A stretch of DNA of 64,000 bases from Sandaracinus sp. (GTDB lineage Bacteria > Myxococcota_A > Polyangia > Polyangiales > Houyiibacteriaceae). The notes below the pieces were generated by a model. The model ran no database searches and was not told the DNA's origin. It was given only the letters and a program-made list of their open reading frames with translations. How positions within the stretch are numbered: the first letter of the stretch is position 1; each line of letters begins with the position of its first letter. Of this stretch, positions 8,337-16,770 are shown piece by piece. The stretch covers positions 1 to 64,000 of the forward strand of contig PABA01000002.1 of NCBI GenBank assembly GCA_002699025.1, written 5' to 3'. The translations under genes were made by a program, and so were the position numbers.

Positions 8337-8366
8337 ACCCTACGACGGGCGCCCCCGCGGCGGCAA
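8337..8366 (-). promoter_or_regulatory. Promoter of the CDGSH gene
   Basis: Minus strand TTGCCG (8366-8361), 18-base spacer, TAGGGT (8342-8337). A leader of about 28 bases ends in a good ribosome site. Confidence 0.45.
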
Positions 8367-8427
8367 CGGGGCCTGCTCCCCGCCGGAGCACGCCCAGCCG
8401 GCGCGCCACGGCGGGCCCCCGCGTTGC

Positions 8428-8433
8428 TACTCT
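8428..8433 (+). promoter_or_regulatory. Extended -10 hexamer (TGC-TACTCT)
   Basis: TGC directly followed by TACTCT, ending 11 bases before the ATG at 8445. No -35 box is clear. Confidence 0.3.
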
Positions 8434-8444
8434 CGCCGTGGGCC

Positions 8445-9215
8445 ATGAGCGCGCGCGACGAGGTCGAGCTCCCCGACATCCTGATCAACCGCCTGGCGAT
8501 CACCCTGGCGCTGACCGTGTCGACCATGGCGACGCTCCTCTGGCTCGCCATGCCGGCTGCCGGTTCGCTCGTCGAGCAGGTGCGCGCCGTCGAGCGCGCA
8601 CCGGGCCTCTACCCGGTCGCCTTCGCGAGCGTCGCCGCCGCCGACCTCCTCACCATCGCGCTCCTGGTCGTGCTCGTCCGCCGGGTCGCCGCGCCCGAGT
8701 CCATCGCCCCGCGAAACGTCTCGCTGACGCCCTACCGCCGCCGAAGCCGCCTCGAGGTCGGCCTGGCCCTCGCCTCCCTGCCCTTCCTCCTCGGCGCCTC
8801 GATCTCCCAGATCCTGCTCGCCACGGTCTTCGAGCGCCCCCAGGCCGACGTCGAGTGGTACGTCTTCGCCGAGGACTCCTGGGCCGTCCTCGTCGACTTC
8901 GTCGGCTACGGTCTCTTCGGCTTCGCCGCGAGCCTCGCGGGTTGGCGCATGCGCCGTCGCCCCGGTTGGGGGCCCGTCGGCTGGACCCTCCTCGTCGCGG
9001 GCCTGGCCTACGTGCTCGGCCTCGTCGGTCACGTCGCCGACTTCGTCTACCTCGAGCGGGGCACGCTCCTCGGCCGCGTCCTCGTCCTCCCCTTTGCGCT
9101 CGCCGTCCGCCGCGCCATCTTCGAGGCCCGAGCCCGCGCCCGCCGCTTCGGCCGGCCTCACCTCGCGTCCATGCGAGGGCGCGGGGTCAGCGCTCGTCCG
9201 CCGCGTCCCGGATGA
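8445..9215 (+). CDS. Multi-spanning membrane protein of unknown function
   Basis: A 256-residue protein with about five or six hydrophobic segments (roughly residues 17-35, 55-80, 100-125, 145-165, 175-195 and 205-225) and an Arg-rich C-terminal tail. No family was recognised and no catalytic or transport motif stands out. The ATG at 8445 was chosen over earlier in-frame codons, which lie in the intergenic region shared with the CDGSH gene. Its last 29 bases overlap the end of the converging histidine kinase gene. Confidence 0.65.
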   Translation: MSARDEVELPDILINRLAITLALTVSTMATLLWLAMPAAGSLVEQVRAVERAPGLYPVAFASVAAADLLTIALLVVLVRRVAAPESIAPRNVSLTPYRRRSRLEVGLALASLPFLLGASISQILLATVFERPQADVEWYVFAEDSWAVLVDFVGYGLFGFAASLAGWRMRRRPGWGPVGWTLLVAGLAYVLGLVGHVADFVYLERGTLLGRVLVLPFALAVRRAIFEARARARRFGRPHLASMRGRGVSARPPRPG

Positions 9216-11187
9216 GCGCCGCGAGCGTCCGCAGGAGCGCGGCGGGTCGGTAGGGCTTGGCGACGAACGCCGTCCGCGGGGGGAGCGCCGCCCCCTCGAG
9301 CGCGTCCCCGACGTGCCCGGAGACCAGGATCGCCGGCAGGTCCGGGCGGGCGCGCCGCATCTCCTCCACCAGCTCCGGGCCGCGCGTGCCCGGCATCACC
9401 ACGTCCGTGACCACGGCCACGAGCTCGTGCTGCTCCGCCGCGAAGCACACGCGCGCCTCCTCCGCGTCGCCCGCCACGAGCACCTCGTAGCCCGCGTCGA
9501 CGAGGATCTCCCGCCCGAGTCGGCGAAGGCTCTCCCGGTCCTCCACGAGGAGCACGAGCTGGCCACGCCCGGGCGCCGGCTCGAGCGGCGGGCGCGAGGG
9601 GCGCGCCGGCTCGTCCTCCGCGGGGTCCGCGGCCGGCAGGCTGACCACCGCGCGGGTTCCGCCCCCCTCGGCGCTCTCGAGGGAGACGGCGCCCCCGGCC
9701 TGTCGCACGACGCCGTGCACCGTCGCGAGCCCGAGGCCGCTCCCGCTCCGCTCCGCGCCAGCGCGCGTGGTGAAGAACGGTTCGAAGGCCCGCTCGCGCG
9801 TCTCCGCGTCCATGCCGTGGCCGTCGTCCGTGACGACGAGGCGCGCGTAGCGACCCGGCGGCAGCTCGCCTTCGCCCTCGGCGAGGCCGACCTCGAGCGC
9901 CTCCGTCGCCACCTTCACGTGGCCGCCGCCCGGCAGCGCGTCGCGGGCGTTGACGATCAGGTTCACGAGGAGCTGCTCGAGCTGCCCCGGGTCCATGCGC
10001 ACCGGCGGCACCTCGGCGCCGAGCTCCGTCTCGAGCGTGATCTCCTCGCCGATGATGCGGTGGAGGAGGCCGCTCAGCGAGTCCACGGTGCCGTTCAGGT
10101 CGAGCACGCGAGGCTCCACGACCTGCCGCCGCGCGAAGGCGAGCAGCTGCGCCGTGAGCGACGCGGCCCGCTCGGTCGCCAGCACGATCTCCTTCACGTG
10201 CCCCGCCCCCGGGTGCGTCGCGCCGAGCTCGCGATCGAGAAGGTGCGCATAACCCTGGATGCCCGTGAGCAGGTTGTTGAAGTCGTGCGCGATGCCGCCC
10301 GCGAGCCGCCCGATCGCCTCGAGCCGCTGCGACTTCATCAAGCGCGACTCGGCCTCCGCGCGTTCTTGGGTCTCCTGCTTCAGCGCCTCGTAGGTCGCCT
10401 CGAGCTCGGCCGTCCGCTCCCGCACGCGCTCCTCGAGCTCGTCCCGCTTTCGTCGGAGCTCTTCCTCGAGCCGCTTGCGCGCCAGGAAGTCCGGCACGCT
10501 CACGCTCCCCGAGGGCGGCGCGTCGGCCCCCTCCGCCCAGCGAGCGAGCTGCGCCTCGATCCGCGCCGGGGGCGCCATCACGAAGCGGCAGGCCTCGTCC
10601 CCCCGCGCCCGGCAGAGCACCTCGGCGGCGACGAGCGGGGTGTCGAAGCTCGCCTCGCACCAGCCGGACGAGTAGCCGGCGTTCATGATGCAGACGGGCT
10701 CGTCGACGGAGCGCCCGGCCGCGAGCCAGGCGTCCGCCTCGAAGGAGTGGTCGTGGTCGTAGATCAGGCAGAAGGCGTCGCCGGGCTCGGTCACCGATCG
10801 GGCGTCGATGCGCACGTGCGCCCAGCCCGTGAAGGCGAAGTGGACGGGCCCGGCCGAGAGGCGCTCCACCGGGTCGCCGAGCCGCATGCGCGCGTGGAAG
10901 TTTCGCGCGTCCGAGCGGCCCACGGCGTGCGCGAGGTCGTAGAGGAGATGGCGCGAGAAGGCGTCCGCCTCCCTCTGGCGCCCCTCGCCGTAGAAGTCGC
11001 GCATCAGGTCGAAGAGCTCGACGCTCAGCGCCGGGCCGCGGAGGAGGACGTAGCGCGAGCCGCTGTGCTCGAGGGTGCCGCTCTCGATCTCCTGGCGGCG
11101 CTCCGCGAAGTACGCCGCCACCGTCTCCTCGGCGCGGGAGAAGATGTCCCGGAGCGGGTCGGGGACGGAGACGGAGCGCGGGGCCAT
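9187..11187 (-). CDS. Hybrid sensor histidine kinase with V4R sensor and receiver domain
   Basis: A 666-residue cytoplasmic kinase with no membrane segments. In order: an N-terminal sensor of XylR-N/V4R type (about 40-205, with GWCEASFDTPLVAAEVLCRA and GDEACRFVMAPP), a coiled coil (about 230-290), HisKA with the phosphorylated His301 in AGGIAHDFNNLL, an HATPase domain with VNLIVNARDAL (N box), DDGHGMD (G1) and GSGLGLATV (G2), and a C-terminal receiver (about 545-666) with Asp in VVTDVVMPG and Lys in FVAKPYRP. V4R domains bind small hydrophobic ligands, so it probably senses a soluble metabolite. No regulator gene lies beside it. The ATG is 7 bases behind a -10-like box. Confidence 0.88.
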   Translation of the reverse strand: MAPRSVSVPDPLRDIFSRAEETVAAYFAERRQEIESGTLEHSGSRYVLLRGPALSVELFDLMRDFYGEGRQREADAFSRHLLYDLAHAVGRSDARNFHARMRLGDPVERLSAGPVHFAFTGWAHVRIDARSVTEPGDAFCLIYDHDHSFEADAWLAAGRSVDEPVCIMNAGYSSGWCEASFDTPLVAAEVLCRARGDEACRFVMAPPARIEAQLARWAEGADAPPSGSVSVPDFLARKRLEEELRRKRDELEERVRERTAELEATYEALKQETQERAEAESRLMKSQRLEAIGRLAGGIAHDFNNLLTGIQGYAHLLDRELGATHPGAGHVKEIVLATERAASLTAQLLAFARRQVVEPRVLDLNGTVDSLSGLLHRIIGEEITLETELGAEVPPVRMDPGQLEQLLVNLIVNARDALPGGGHVKVATEALEVGLAEGEGELPPGRYARLVVTDDGHGMDAETRERAFEPFFTTRAGAERSGSGLGLATVHGVVRQAGGAVSLESAEGGGTRAVVSLPAADPAEDEPARPSRPPLEPAPGRGQLVLLVEDRESLRRLGREILVDAGYEVLVAGDAEEARVCFAAEQHELVAVVTDVVMPGTRGPELVEEMRRARPDLPAILVSGHVGDALEGAALPPRTAFVAKPYRPAALLRTLAALIRDAADER

Positions 11188-11194
11188 GCGGGCG

Positions 11195-11223
11195 ATCGTT
11201 CGAGCTGGGCGAAGGGCAGTCAA
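11195..11223 (-). promoter_or_regulatory. Promoter of the V4R kinase gene
   Basis: Minus strand TTGACT (11223-11218), 17-base spacer, AACGAT (11200-11195). The -10 ends 7 bases before the ATG, which predicts a leaderless transcript. Confidence 0.42.
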
Positions 11224-11436
11224 CGTCCCACGTGGGGGAGGCCCACGACCCGGGACGCTCCGCGAGCGGGTGCGCGGCACCCACGAGGGGGCGCTCGCCG
11301 CGGTCTCCCGGTACCGCGAGGAGGCGAGGCGACCGGAGGCTGGCTCGGGCCGAGCTCGTGGGGGCGGGACGCTGCGCGCGTAGAGGCGGGGCGGCCGCGT
11401 TTCGCTCACCTTTTTCGGCGGATCCGCGACCCCCCA

Positions 11437-11465
11437 TGGACAACCGTGCAGGTCGTGGTTATGTT
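11437..11465 (+). promoter_or_regulatory. Candidate infC promoter
   Basis: TGGACA (11437-11442), 17-base spacer, TATGTT (11460-11465). It is one of the few AT-richer spots in this region and would give a leader of about 200 bases. Confidence 0.42.
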
Positions 11466-11671
11466 GATGGGGAGAGTCGCGCGCGCTGGCAGTCGTTCGC
11501 CGTGAGGCCGAGCCCGGCGCGCTTCCTCTCGCACATACGCAGGGACGCCCGGTGAGATCGCACGCCGGGACGATGCGACGCATCGCGGGCGCGTGCCGCG
11601 CGCTCCTCCCGCCACCGCTGGGCCGACCGTCTCACCGAGGCGTGCGCGGCGGCCGAACGAACAGGAGATAC

Positions 11672-12214
<543 letters not shown>

Positions 12215-12234
12215 GACCGACACGCGACCGACGA

Positions 12235-12267
12235 GAGCGCCCTCGACGAAGGCCGTCGGGGGCGCTC
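12235..12267. terminator. Terminator hairpin 1 after infC
   Basis: A 33-base perfect hairpin with 14 paired positions (one G-T) closing on a 5-base AAGGC loop, starting 20 bases after the infC stop. No long U tract follows, so it may act in both directions for infC and the converging RuvC-like gene. Confidence 0.8.
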
Positions 12268-12299
12268 ACGCGTGGGCTTCACGCCTCCGATCGGACGAA

Positions 12300-12332
12300 G
12301 AGCGCCCTCGACGAAGGCCGTCGGGGGCGCTC
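12300..12332. terminator. Terminator hairpin 2 after infC (copy of hairpin 1)
   Basis: Base-for-base copy of the hairpin at 12235-12267, in direct orientation 65 bases downstream, with GCGTGGGC following both copies. It is a local duplication of the terminator. Confidence 0.8.
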
Positions 12333-12374
12333 GCGCGTGGGCGTTCGGCCGCCGGGGGCTGCAGGGCGGCGCGC

Positions 12375-12842
12375 TCAGCGGGGAGCGGGCGTGGCGTCGG
12401 GCTCGACCCAGCCGAGCTGGAGGCAGCCCCACCAGCCGATGAGGATGGCCTCGGCCGCGTCGTGGCGCAGGGAGGTCGCCCCCTTCCCGGCGCGCTCCGC
12501 GATGAGCGCCCGCGCGAGGCCGTCGGCGGCCTGCTTGGCCTCGGCGCCGCTCCGCCGCTCGGTTTCCCGGAGCAACTCGGGCCGCCAGGTCTGGGCGTGG
12601 ATGGCGAAGGTCCGCGCGCCGCGGCGTTCGGCGGCTTTCAGCCAGGGGCGCCCGAGCTGCGCGTCGCCCTCGACGACGAGGGCCGCGAGCTCGTCGACCT
12701 CTCCGACCATGCGAAAGGCCGCGCGCTTGAGCCGCGTCACGCTGCCGACGTTCTGGGAGCCGAAGCGCAGCAGGGCGCCGCTCGCGTCGAAGACGGCGTG
12801 CCCCATGCGGAGACCGAGATCGACGGCGAGCAACTCTGCCAC
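12375..12842 (-). CDS. RuvC-like RNase H-fold protein
   Basis: About 155 residues from the GTG at 12842. The pattern fits a RuvC/RNase H-fold nuclease: strand one with LLAVDLGLRMGH (Asp8), a central LVVEGD (Glu58), and a final helix RHDAAEAILIGWW (Asp128 and Glu131). These four acidic positions match the spacing of the catalytic acids of RuvC (Asp7, Glu66, Asp138, Asp141). It lacks close similarity to true RuvC elsewhere and is not beside ruvA/ruvB. It may act on branched DNA or another structured nucleic acid; this is inference. An ATG 42 bases upstream (12884) is an alternative; GTG was preferred because TATGGT lies six bases before it. Confidence 0.6.
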   Translation of the reverse strand: MAELLAVDLGLRMGHAVFDASGALLRFGSQNVGSVTRLKRAAFRMVGEVDELAALVVEGDAQLGRPWLKAAERRGARTFAIHAQTWRPELLRETERRSGAEAKQAADGLARALIAERAGKGATSLRHDAAEAILIGWWGCLQLGWVEPDATPAPR

Positions 12843-13219
12843 GGTCGCACCATAGTGCGCCTCGGGTCTCCCGGGATCATCCATCGCGTCGAGAGCAGCG
12901 TGGAGCGCTCACCTGCGCCACCTGCGCTCACCTGCTCCCCGCTTCGATCGACCTCGGTCGACGGAGGCTTCGGTGGGCGCTCGTCCCCCATGCGCTCGTC
13001 GGGAGCCCGCTCGCCGAGCGGCGAAGCGGCTGGCTGGCCACCGTTCGCTCTCGCTCGGTCCCCGGCGCGTGAGCTCGCTCGTCGGGGAGTCGGTGGGGCG
13101 GCGCCCTCCGGCCTGGGCCCGAGGGCGTCTGCTACCCCTTCCGGGCTGGATGGGCCACACTACGGGACACCACGCGTTGGCTAGGCTCGTCGCGAGGTGA
13201 CCGAAGGGACCCGACGAAC
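12843..13219. other. Intergenic stretch, little recognised
   Basis: About 377 bases between the RuvC-like gene and the small ORF at 13220. It has short direct repeats of CACCTGCG type near 12908-12935 and a weak -10-like TAGGCT at 13182-13187. No gene or RNA was recognised. Confidence 0.4.
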
Positions 13220-13498
13220 GTGGAGAACCAGAGTGAGCGCAGTGGGTCGGAGGACGGCGTGAGCGGCCGCGTGGAGGAGGCGGGCCTCGCGTGGGCCGGC
13301 GAGATGCGTGCGGCGCTGCACGCCGAAGGGCGCCCGGCCGCCGGTGGCTGGCCCGGCACGCTCTCGGAGGCGCGGGCGCGGGTCGTCTCCGTCGTGGGCC
13401 GCCAGCGGGGCGAGGAGCTCGAGCGCTTCGCGCGCCTGCTCTACGGGGCCGCGCGGGACGCCTGGCTGAGCCAGCGGGAGCCGACCCCGCGGGACTGA
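13220..13498 (+). CDS. Small hypothetical protein
   Basis: A 92-residue Arg/Ala/Glu-rich, probably helical, soluble protein with no recognised family. Support comes from a GTG start with AAGGGA about ten bases upstream, a TAGGCT -10-like element at 13182-13187, and a second small ORF in the same frame 18 bases after its stop. It could be spurious, since long open frames are common at this base composition. Confidence 0.4.
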   Translation: MENQSERSGSEDGVSGRVEEAGLAWAGEMRAALHAEGRPAAGGWPGTLSEARARVVSVVGRQRGEELERFARLLYGAARDAWLSQREPTPRD

Positions 13499-13516
13499 TC
13501 GCGTTCTCCGTTCGCC

Positions 13517-13666
13517 TTGCAGATCGTTCGCCGCCACCGCCGCGTGATCCTCTTCGTGATCGGTCTGCTCGCGCTCGGGGGCATGACCTACGGCTACCTG
13601 AAACGCATCGGCGTCGACCCGCTCGCGCCCGAGCGTGACGCCGGCGTCGAACGAGCACGTCCCTGA
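13517..13666 (+). CDS. Small single-span membrane protein
   Basis: A 49-residue ORF from a TTG codon. It has an Arg/His-rich N-terminus (QIVRRHRRV), one hydrophobic helix (about residues 10-24, ILFVIGLLALGGMTYGYL) and a short charged tail. It lies 18 bases after the 92-residue ORF and is followed three bases later by a hairpin (13669-13689), which supports a real transcription unit. Function unknown; the positive N-terminus suggests insertion with the C-terminus in the periplasm. Confidence 0.45.
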   Translation: MQIVRRHRRVILFVIGLLALGGMTYGYLKRIGVDPLAPERDAGVERARP

Positions 13667-13668
13667 GG

Positions 13669-13689
13669 GCCCGGCCGTTGCGCCCGGGC
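13669..13689 (+). terminator. Hairpin after the small membrane ORF
   Basis: GCCCGG, nine-base loop, CCGGGC, starting three bases after the stop at 13666 and before the converging fusion gene. Confidence 0.45.
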
Positions 13690-13747
13690 GTTGTGCCGCT
13701 GCTGCCTCACTGCCCCGAGAGGTCCGGGAGAAGCGAGGTCGCCGCGG

Positions 13748-15478
13748 TCAACGAAGCCGCGGGAGGCTCAGCGCGCCGAGCGCGTCGGCCAACGGGGCGA
13801 GCCCCCCGCCGACGAGCGTCAGCTTCTCCGGGGCGATCCGCTCCCGCCGCATCCAGGGCAAGACCAGGCCGGGCAGGGGAGGGCGGCACCAGCAGCGAGG
13901 CGGCCCCGCCGCGTGCGGGCAGACGGCCAGCTCCGCGCCGAGCCGGGCGATCCGGTGGGCGAGCGCTCCTTCGCGCGCTCCGCGCTCCGCCGCCCCGAGG
14001 TCGGGCCACCAGGCCGTCACGAGCAAGGCCGTCCGGGGCGTCCGCTCCGCGAGCCGGCTGAGCCAGCCCGCCTCGTCCTCGGCTTCCTCGAGGAGCGCCG
14101 CGTCGATCACCAGCCCGGCCTCCCGATGATCGGGGCGCGGCCGGCGCTCGAAGGCGCGCCGTTCGATCCCGTCGAAGCCCTCGTCCTCGCGGGGCGGCTC
14201 GAAGGTCCGGGCGAAGCGCAGCTGAGCGGCGGGCGGGATCATGGTCGGATCGGCGCGGCCCGCCTTCTTCAGTGCGTCGGGGTCGAGGACCCGGCCGGCT
14301 TTGGCGAGCATGCGGTCGACGGCGTTGAGCTGCGCCTGGGCGAGCGGCGTGTCGAACCAGACGGCGCGGACCCGCGCGCCCTGGCGCCAGGCGGCCTCGA
14401 GCACGCGGTTTCGCTGGGCGCGGGTCGGGTAGGTGGCGTCCATGACGACCTTCCGGGCGCCGTCCTCGAGCTCGGCCTCCATCGCCCGGGCGAGGTCCTT
14501 CAGCGTGCCACCGCGCTCGTCGCGGCTCAGGCGCAGGCCGCCCTCGTGCCGCGCGGCTTCGGTCTTCCCGGCGGCCGGCATGCCGACGAAGAGCACGACC
14601 TCGCGCTCCGAGCGCGGCCGGGTGGCCCGGCGCTCGGCGCGGCGCGTTCGCACGAGCTCCCCGATGGGGAAGAGTGCGTCGAGGAGCGCCCGCTCGTCGT
14701 CTCGGAGCGCCAGCGTCGCCGCCGCGCCCGCGAGCCGCGCCGTCTCCGGGCGCCGCGCCCCCGGGAGCGGCACGAGCGAGGGGTGGAGCCCGGCGAGCCA
14801 GGCCAGCGCGATCGTCTCGGCGGTCACGCCGTGGGCGCCCGCGAGGTAGGCGAGGTCCTCGTGGCGGGCGAGCACGCCGCGGCGCTTGGGCCCACCGAGG
14901 GGCGAGTGTGCGAGGACGCGGATCCCGAGCTCGAAGCAGCGCTCGACCACGCCGCCGCGCACGGCGTCCTCGTCGAAGGGGCTCAGGGCGACCTGGACGC
15001 AGTCGATGGGCACGATGGCCCGCGCCTCCTCGAGCTGGTCGAGGCGGACGTTCGAGAGGCCGACCGCCTCGGCGACGCCGCGCTCGAGGAGCGTGGCGAG
15101 GGCCCGGACGCTGGTCGCGAAGGGGACCCGCGGGTCCGGCGCGTGCAAGAGGAGCAGGTCCAGCGCCTCGACGCCGAGCGCGCGCCGGCTCGCCTCCGCG
15201 TCCGCCAGGATGGTCTTGCGCCGGCCGTCCGGGCGCCAGCCGCCCTTCGGCCGGGCCATGCCCGCCTTGGTGACCACCTCGAGCTCGCCGAGGCCCGCGC
15301 CGAAGGCTCGCGCCAGGAGCCGCTCGCCGTGGTGCTCGCGCGCGTTCCGGCCGTAGGCGGCGGCCGTGTCGAAGAGGCGCACGCCGGCCTCGCGCGCGGC
15401 CCGCAGCGTGGCGAGGGCGCGCTCCTCGTCCCGATCCGGATCGGTCGAGAGGCGCATGCAGCCGAGGCCGATCTCCAC
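13748..15478 (-). CDS. Fusion: aldo/keto reductase + polynucleotide-kinase-like + degenerate HAD domain
   Basis: A 576-residue three-part protein. Residues 1-280 are an aldo/keto reductase with the full catalytic set: Asp37, Tyr42 (FDTAAAYG), Lys71 (VVTKAG), His112 (LLLHAPDP). Residues 292-445 look like the kinase part of PNKP/T4 Pnkp: Walker A GMPAAGKT (299-306), Arg-Asp of LSRDE (319-320), a VVMDATYPTRAQRNR strand-turn, DTPLAQAQLNAVDR with the lid Arg, and the FEPPREDEGFDGI ending. Residues 453-576 resemble a HisB/GmhB/PNKP-type HAD phosphatase. The zinc-loop pattern C-x-H-x6-C-x-C (520-531) and motif II Thr (LLVTAW) remain, but the second motif I Asp, motif III Lys and motif IV Asp residues are gone. 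Start: GTG opening into the AKR strand. Substrates unknown. Confidence 0.85.
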   Translation of the reverse strand: MEIGLGCMRLSTDPDRDEERALATLRAAREAGVRLFDTAAAYGRNAREHHGERLLARAFGAGLGELEVVTKAGMARPKGGWRPDGRRKTILADAEASRRALGVEALDLLLLHAPDPRVPFATSVRALATLLERGVAEAVGLSNVRLDQLEEARAIVPIDCVQVALSPFDEDAVRGGVVERCFELGIRVLAHSPLGGPKRRGVLARHEDLAYLAGAHGVTAETIALAWLAGLHPSLVPLPGARRPETARLAGAAATLALRDDERALLDALFPIGELVRTRRAERRATRPRSEREVVLFVGMPAAGKTEAARHEGGLRLSRDERGGTLKDLARAMEAELEDGARKVVMDATYPTRAQRNRVLEAAWRQGARVRAVWFDTPLAQAQLNAVDRMLAKAGRVLDPDALKKAGRADPTMIPPAAQLRFARTFEPPREDEGFDGIERRAFERRPRPDHREAGLVIDAALLEEAEDEAGWLSRLAERTPRTALLVTAWWPDLGAAERGAREGALAHRIARLGAELAVCPHAAGPPRCWCRPPLPGLVLPWMRRERIAPEKLTLVGGGLAPLADALGALSLPRLR

Positions 15479-15536
15479 GCCCGGAGCATGGCATGGGCGC
15501 GCGCGCTTCGTCGGGCCACCGCGCCGGACGCCGTGG

Positions 15537-15542
15537 TATGGC
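15537..15542 (+). promoter_or_regulatory. Extended -10 hexamer (TGG-TATGGC)
   Basis: TGG directly followed by TATGGC, ending 7 bases before the ATG at 15550. This placement favours 15550 over the ATG at 15538, which lies inside the hexamer. Confidence 0.35.
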
Positions 15543-15549
15543 TGCCCTC

Positions 15550-16659
15550 ATGGGCGAGCTGGAGTCGGGGCGGCGGGTCGTGGTGCGGGAGCTGGGCGAG
15601 TCTCCGATGGAGGCGCTCGAGGCGCACGTGGCGCTCGAGACGCAACCCCCGCCGGATCCCGCGGCGCTCGCCGAGGACGACGTCATCGTCGCCGTGAAGG
15701 CCTCGGGCGTGAACTGGGTCGACCTCATCATGACGAGCGGCCAGTACCAGCACGTGCCGGAGCCGCCCTATACGCCGGGGCTCGAGTACGCCGGCGAGGT
15801 CGCCTGGGTCGGGCCGGCCGTCTCGGGGCTCGCGATCGGCGACCGGGTGATGGCGGACGGGCTGCTCACGGGGCCGCGCTCGCTCGGGGCGCATCGGCGC
15901 TGGGGGGGCTGGGCGAGCTGGGCCGTGGCGCCGGCGAAGGCGCTCCTGCCGCTCCCCGAGGCGCTGAGCTTCGACCAGGGCGCGACCGTGCTCGGCGCCT
16001 ACGAGACCGCCTACCACGCGCTCGTCTTCCGCGGCCGGCTCCAGGCCGGGGAGAGCGTCCTGATCGTGGGCGCCTCGGGCACGACCGGGCTCGCCGCCGT
16101 GCACGTGGCGAAGGCGCTCGACGCGACGGTGATCGCGACGGGGCGCCGGGCGGAGAAGCTCGAGGTCGTGAAGGCCGAGGGCGCCGATCACGTGATCGCG
16201 ACGGCGGACGGGGAGGGCGGCGTGCGCCGCTTCCGCGACGAGGTGAAGGAGCTCACGGGGGGCCGCGGCGTCGATGTCGTGCACGACGGCGTCGGCGGGA
16301 AGCTCACCTACGAGAGCCTCCGCTCGGCGCGCTTCGGTGCGCGCTACCTGATCGTGGGCTGGGCGGCGACCCCCTTCGTGGCGAAGGGCAAGGGCGGGCG
16401 CGGGGCGCCGAACGCGAACGTGATCCCGACGAACCTGATCATGATGAAGGGGCTCGACGTGCTGGGCTGCCCGGCGGCGATCACCGCGCACAAGGATCCG
16501 TCCATCCGCGCGGAGCGGCTCGCGGCGATCCGGCGCTGGCTCGAGGAGGGGGCCGTCCGACCGCTGGTCTCCGCGAGCTGGCCGCTCGAGGAGGTGCACG
16601 AGGCCATGCGCGCCAAGTGGAAGAGCGCGTACCCGGGCGCGATCACCGTGCGTCCCTGA
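15550..16659 (+). CDS. MDR-family oxidoreductase (quinone oxidoreductase-like)
   Basis: A 369-residue medium-chain dehydrogenase/reductase of the zinc-free quinone-oxidoreductase/enoyl-reductase branch. It has a GroES-like N-terminal half (ASGVNWVDLIMTSGQYQ, PPYTPGLEYAGEV) and a Rossmann half with LIVGASGTTGLAAVHVAKAL and the family TGGRGVDVVHDGVGG segment. It would reduce quinones or activated carbonyls with NADPH; the substrate is not evident. The start at 15550 is set by a -10-like hexamer at 15537; the ATG at 15538 would add four residues. It is divergent from the AKR fusion over 71 bases, so the two redox genes could share control. Confidence 0.85.
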   Translation: MGELESGRRVVVRELGESPMEALEAHVALETQPPPDPAALAEDDVIVAVKASGVNWVDLIMTSGQYQHVPEPPYTPGLEYAGEVAWVGPAVSGLAIGDRVMADGLLTGPRSLGAHRRWGGWASWAVAPAKALLPLPEALSFDQGATVLGAYETAYHALVFRGRLQAGESVLIVGASGTTGLAAVHVAKALDATVIATGRRAEKLEVVKAEGADHVIATADGEGGVRRFRDEVKELTGGRGVDVVHDGVGGKLTYESLRSARFGARYLIVGWAATPFVAKGKGGRGAPNANVIPTNLIMMKGLDVLGCPAAITAHKDPSIRAERLAAIRRWLEEGAVRPLVSASWPLEEVHEAMRAKWKSAYPGAITVRP

Positions 16660-16687
16660 GGCGACCGGTCTCTGGATTCGTGCCCGC

Positions 16688-16753
16688 GTCCCTCCGCAGG
16701 GGTGCGGACCGGTGGGAGCCGAAGCGCACCGGTGCGCACCGCCGGGGAGGGAC
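16688..16753. terminator. Long hairpin between converging genes
   Basis: Outer arms GTCCCTCC / GGAGGGAC enclose inner near-palindromic arms built of GGTGCG-CCGGTG and CACCGG-CGCACC. It can serve both the oxidoreductase gene and the converging S1P-lyase-like gene. Confidence 0.65.
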
Positions 16754-16770
16754 GCCCTCGCGGGCCTCGC

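Larger units (their letters stand above)
11188..11671. promoter_or_regulatory. Divergent control region between kinase and infC
   Basis: 484 bases without a gene. It holds a candidate kinase promoter next to 11187, a candidate infC promoter at 11437-11465, and a long infC leader of about 200 bases ending in AGGAG at 11663-11667. No riboswitch was recognised. Confidence 0.6.

Noticed and set aside
11552-11671. A longer IF-3 start upstream
   Set aside because: The upstream in-frame residues are Arg/Pro-rich and unlike IF-3, while the ATG at 11672 has AGGAG at the right distance.
12375-12842. Calling this gene ruvC
   Set aside because: The active-site spacing fits, but similarity outside it is poor and ruvA/ruvB are not beside it, so only RuvC-like is used.
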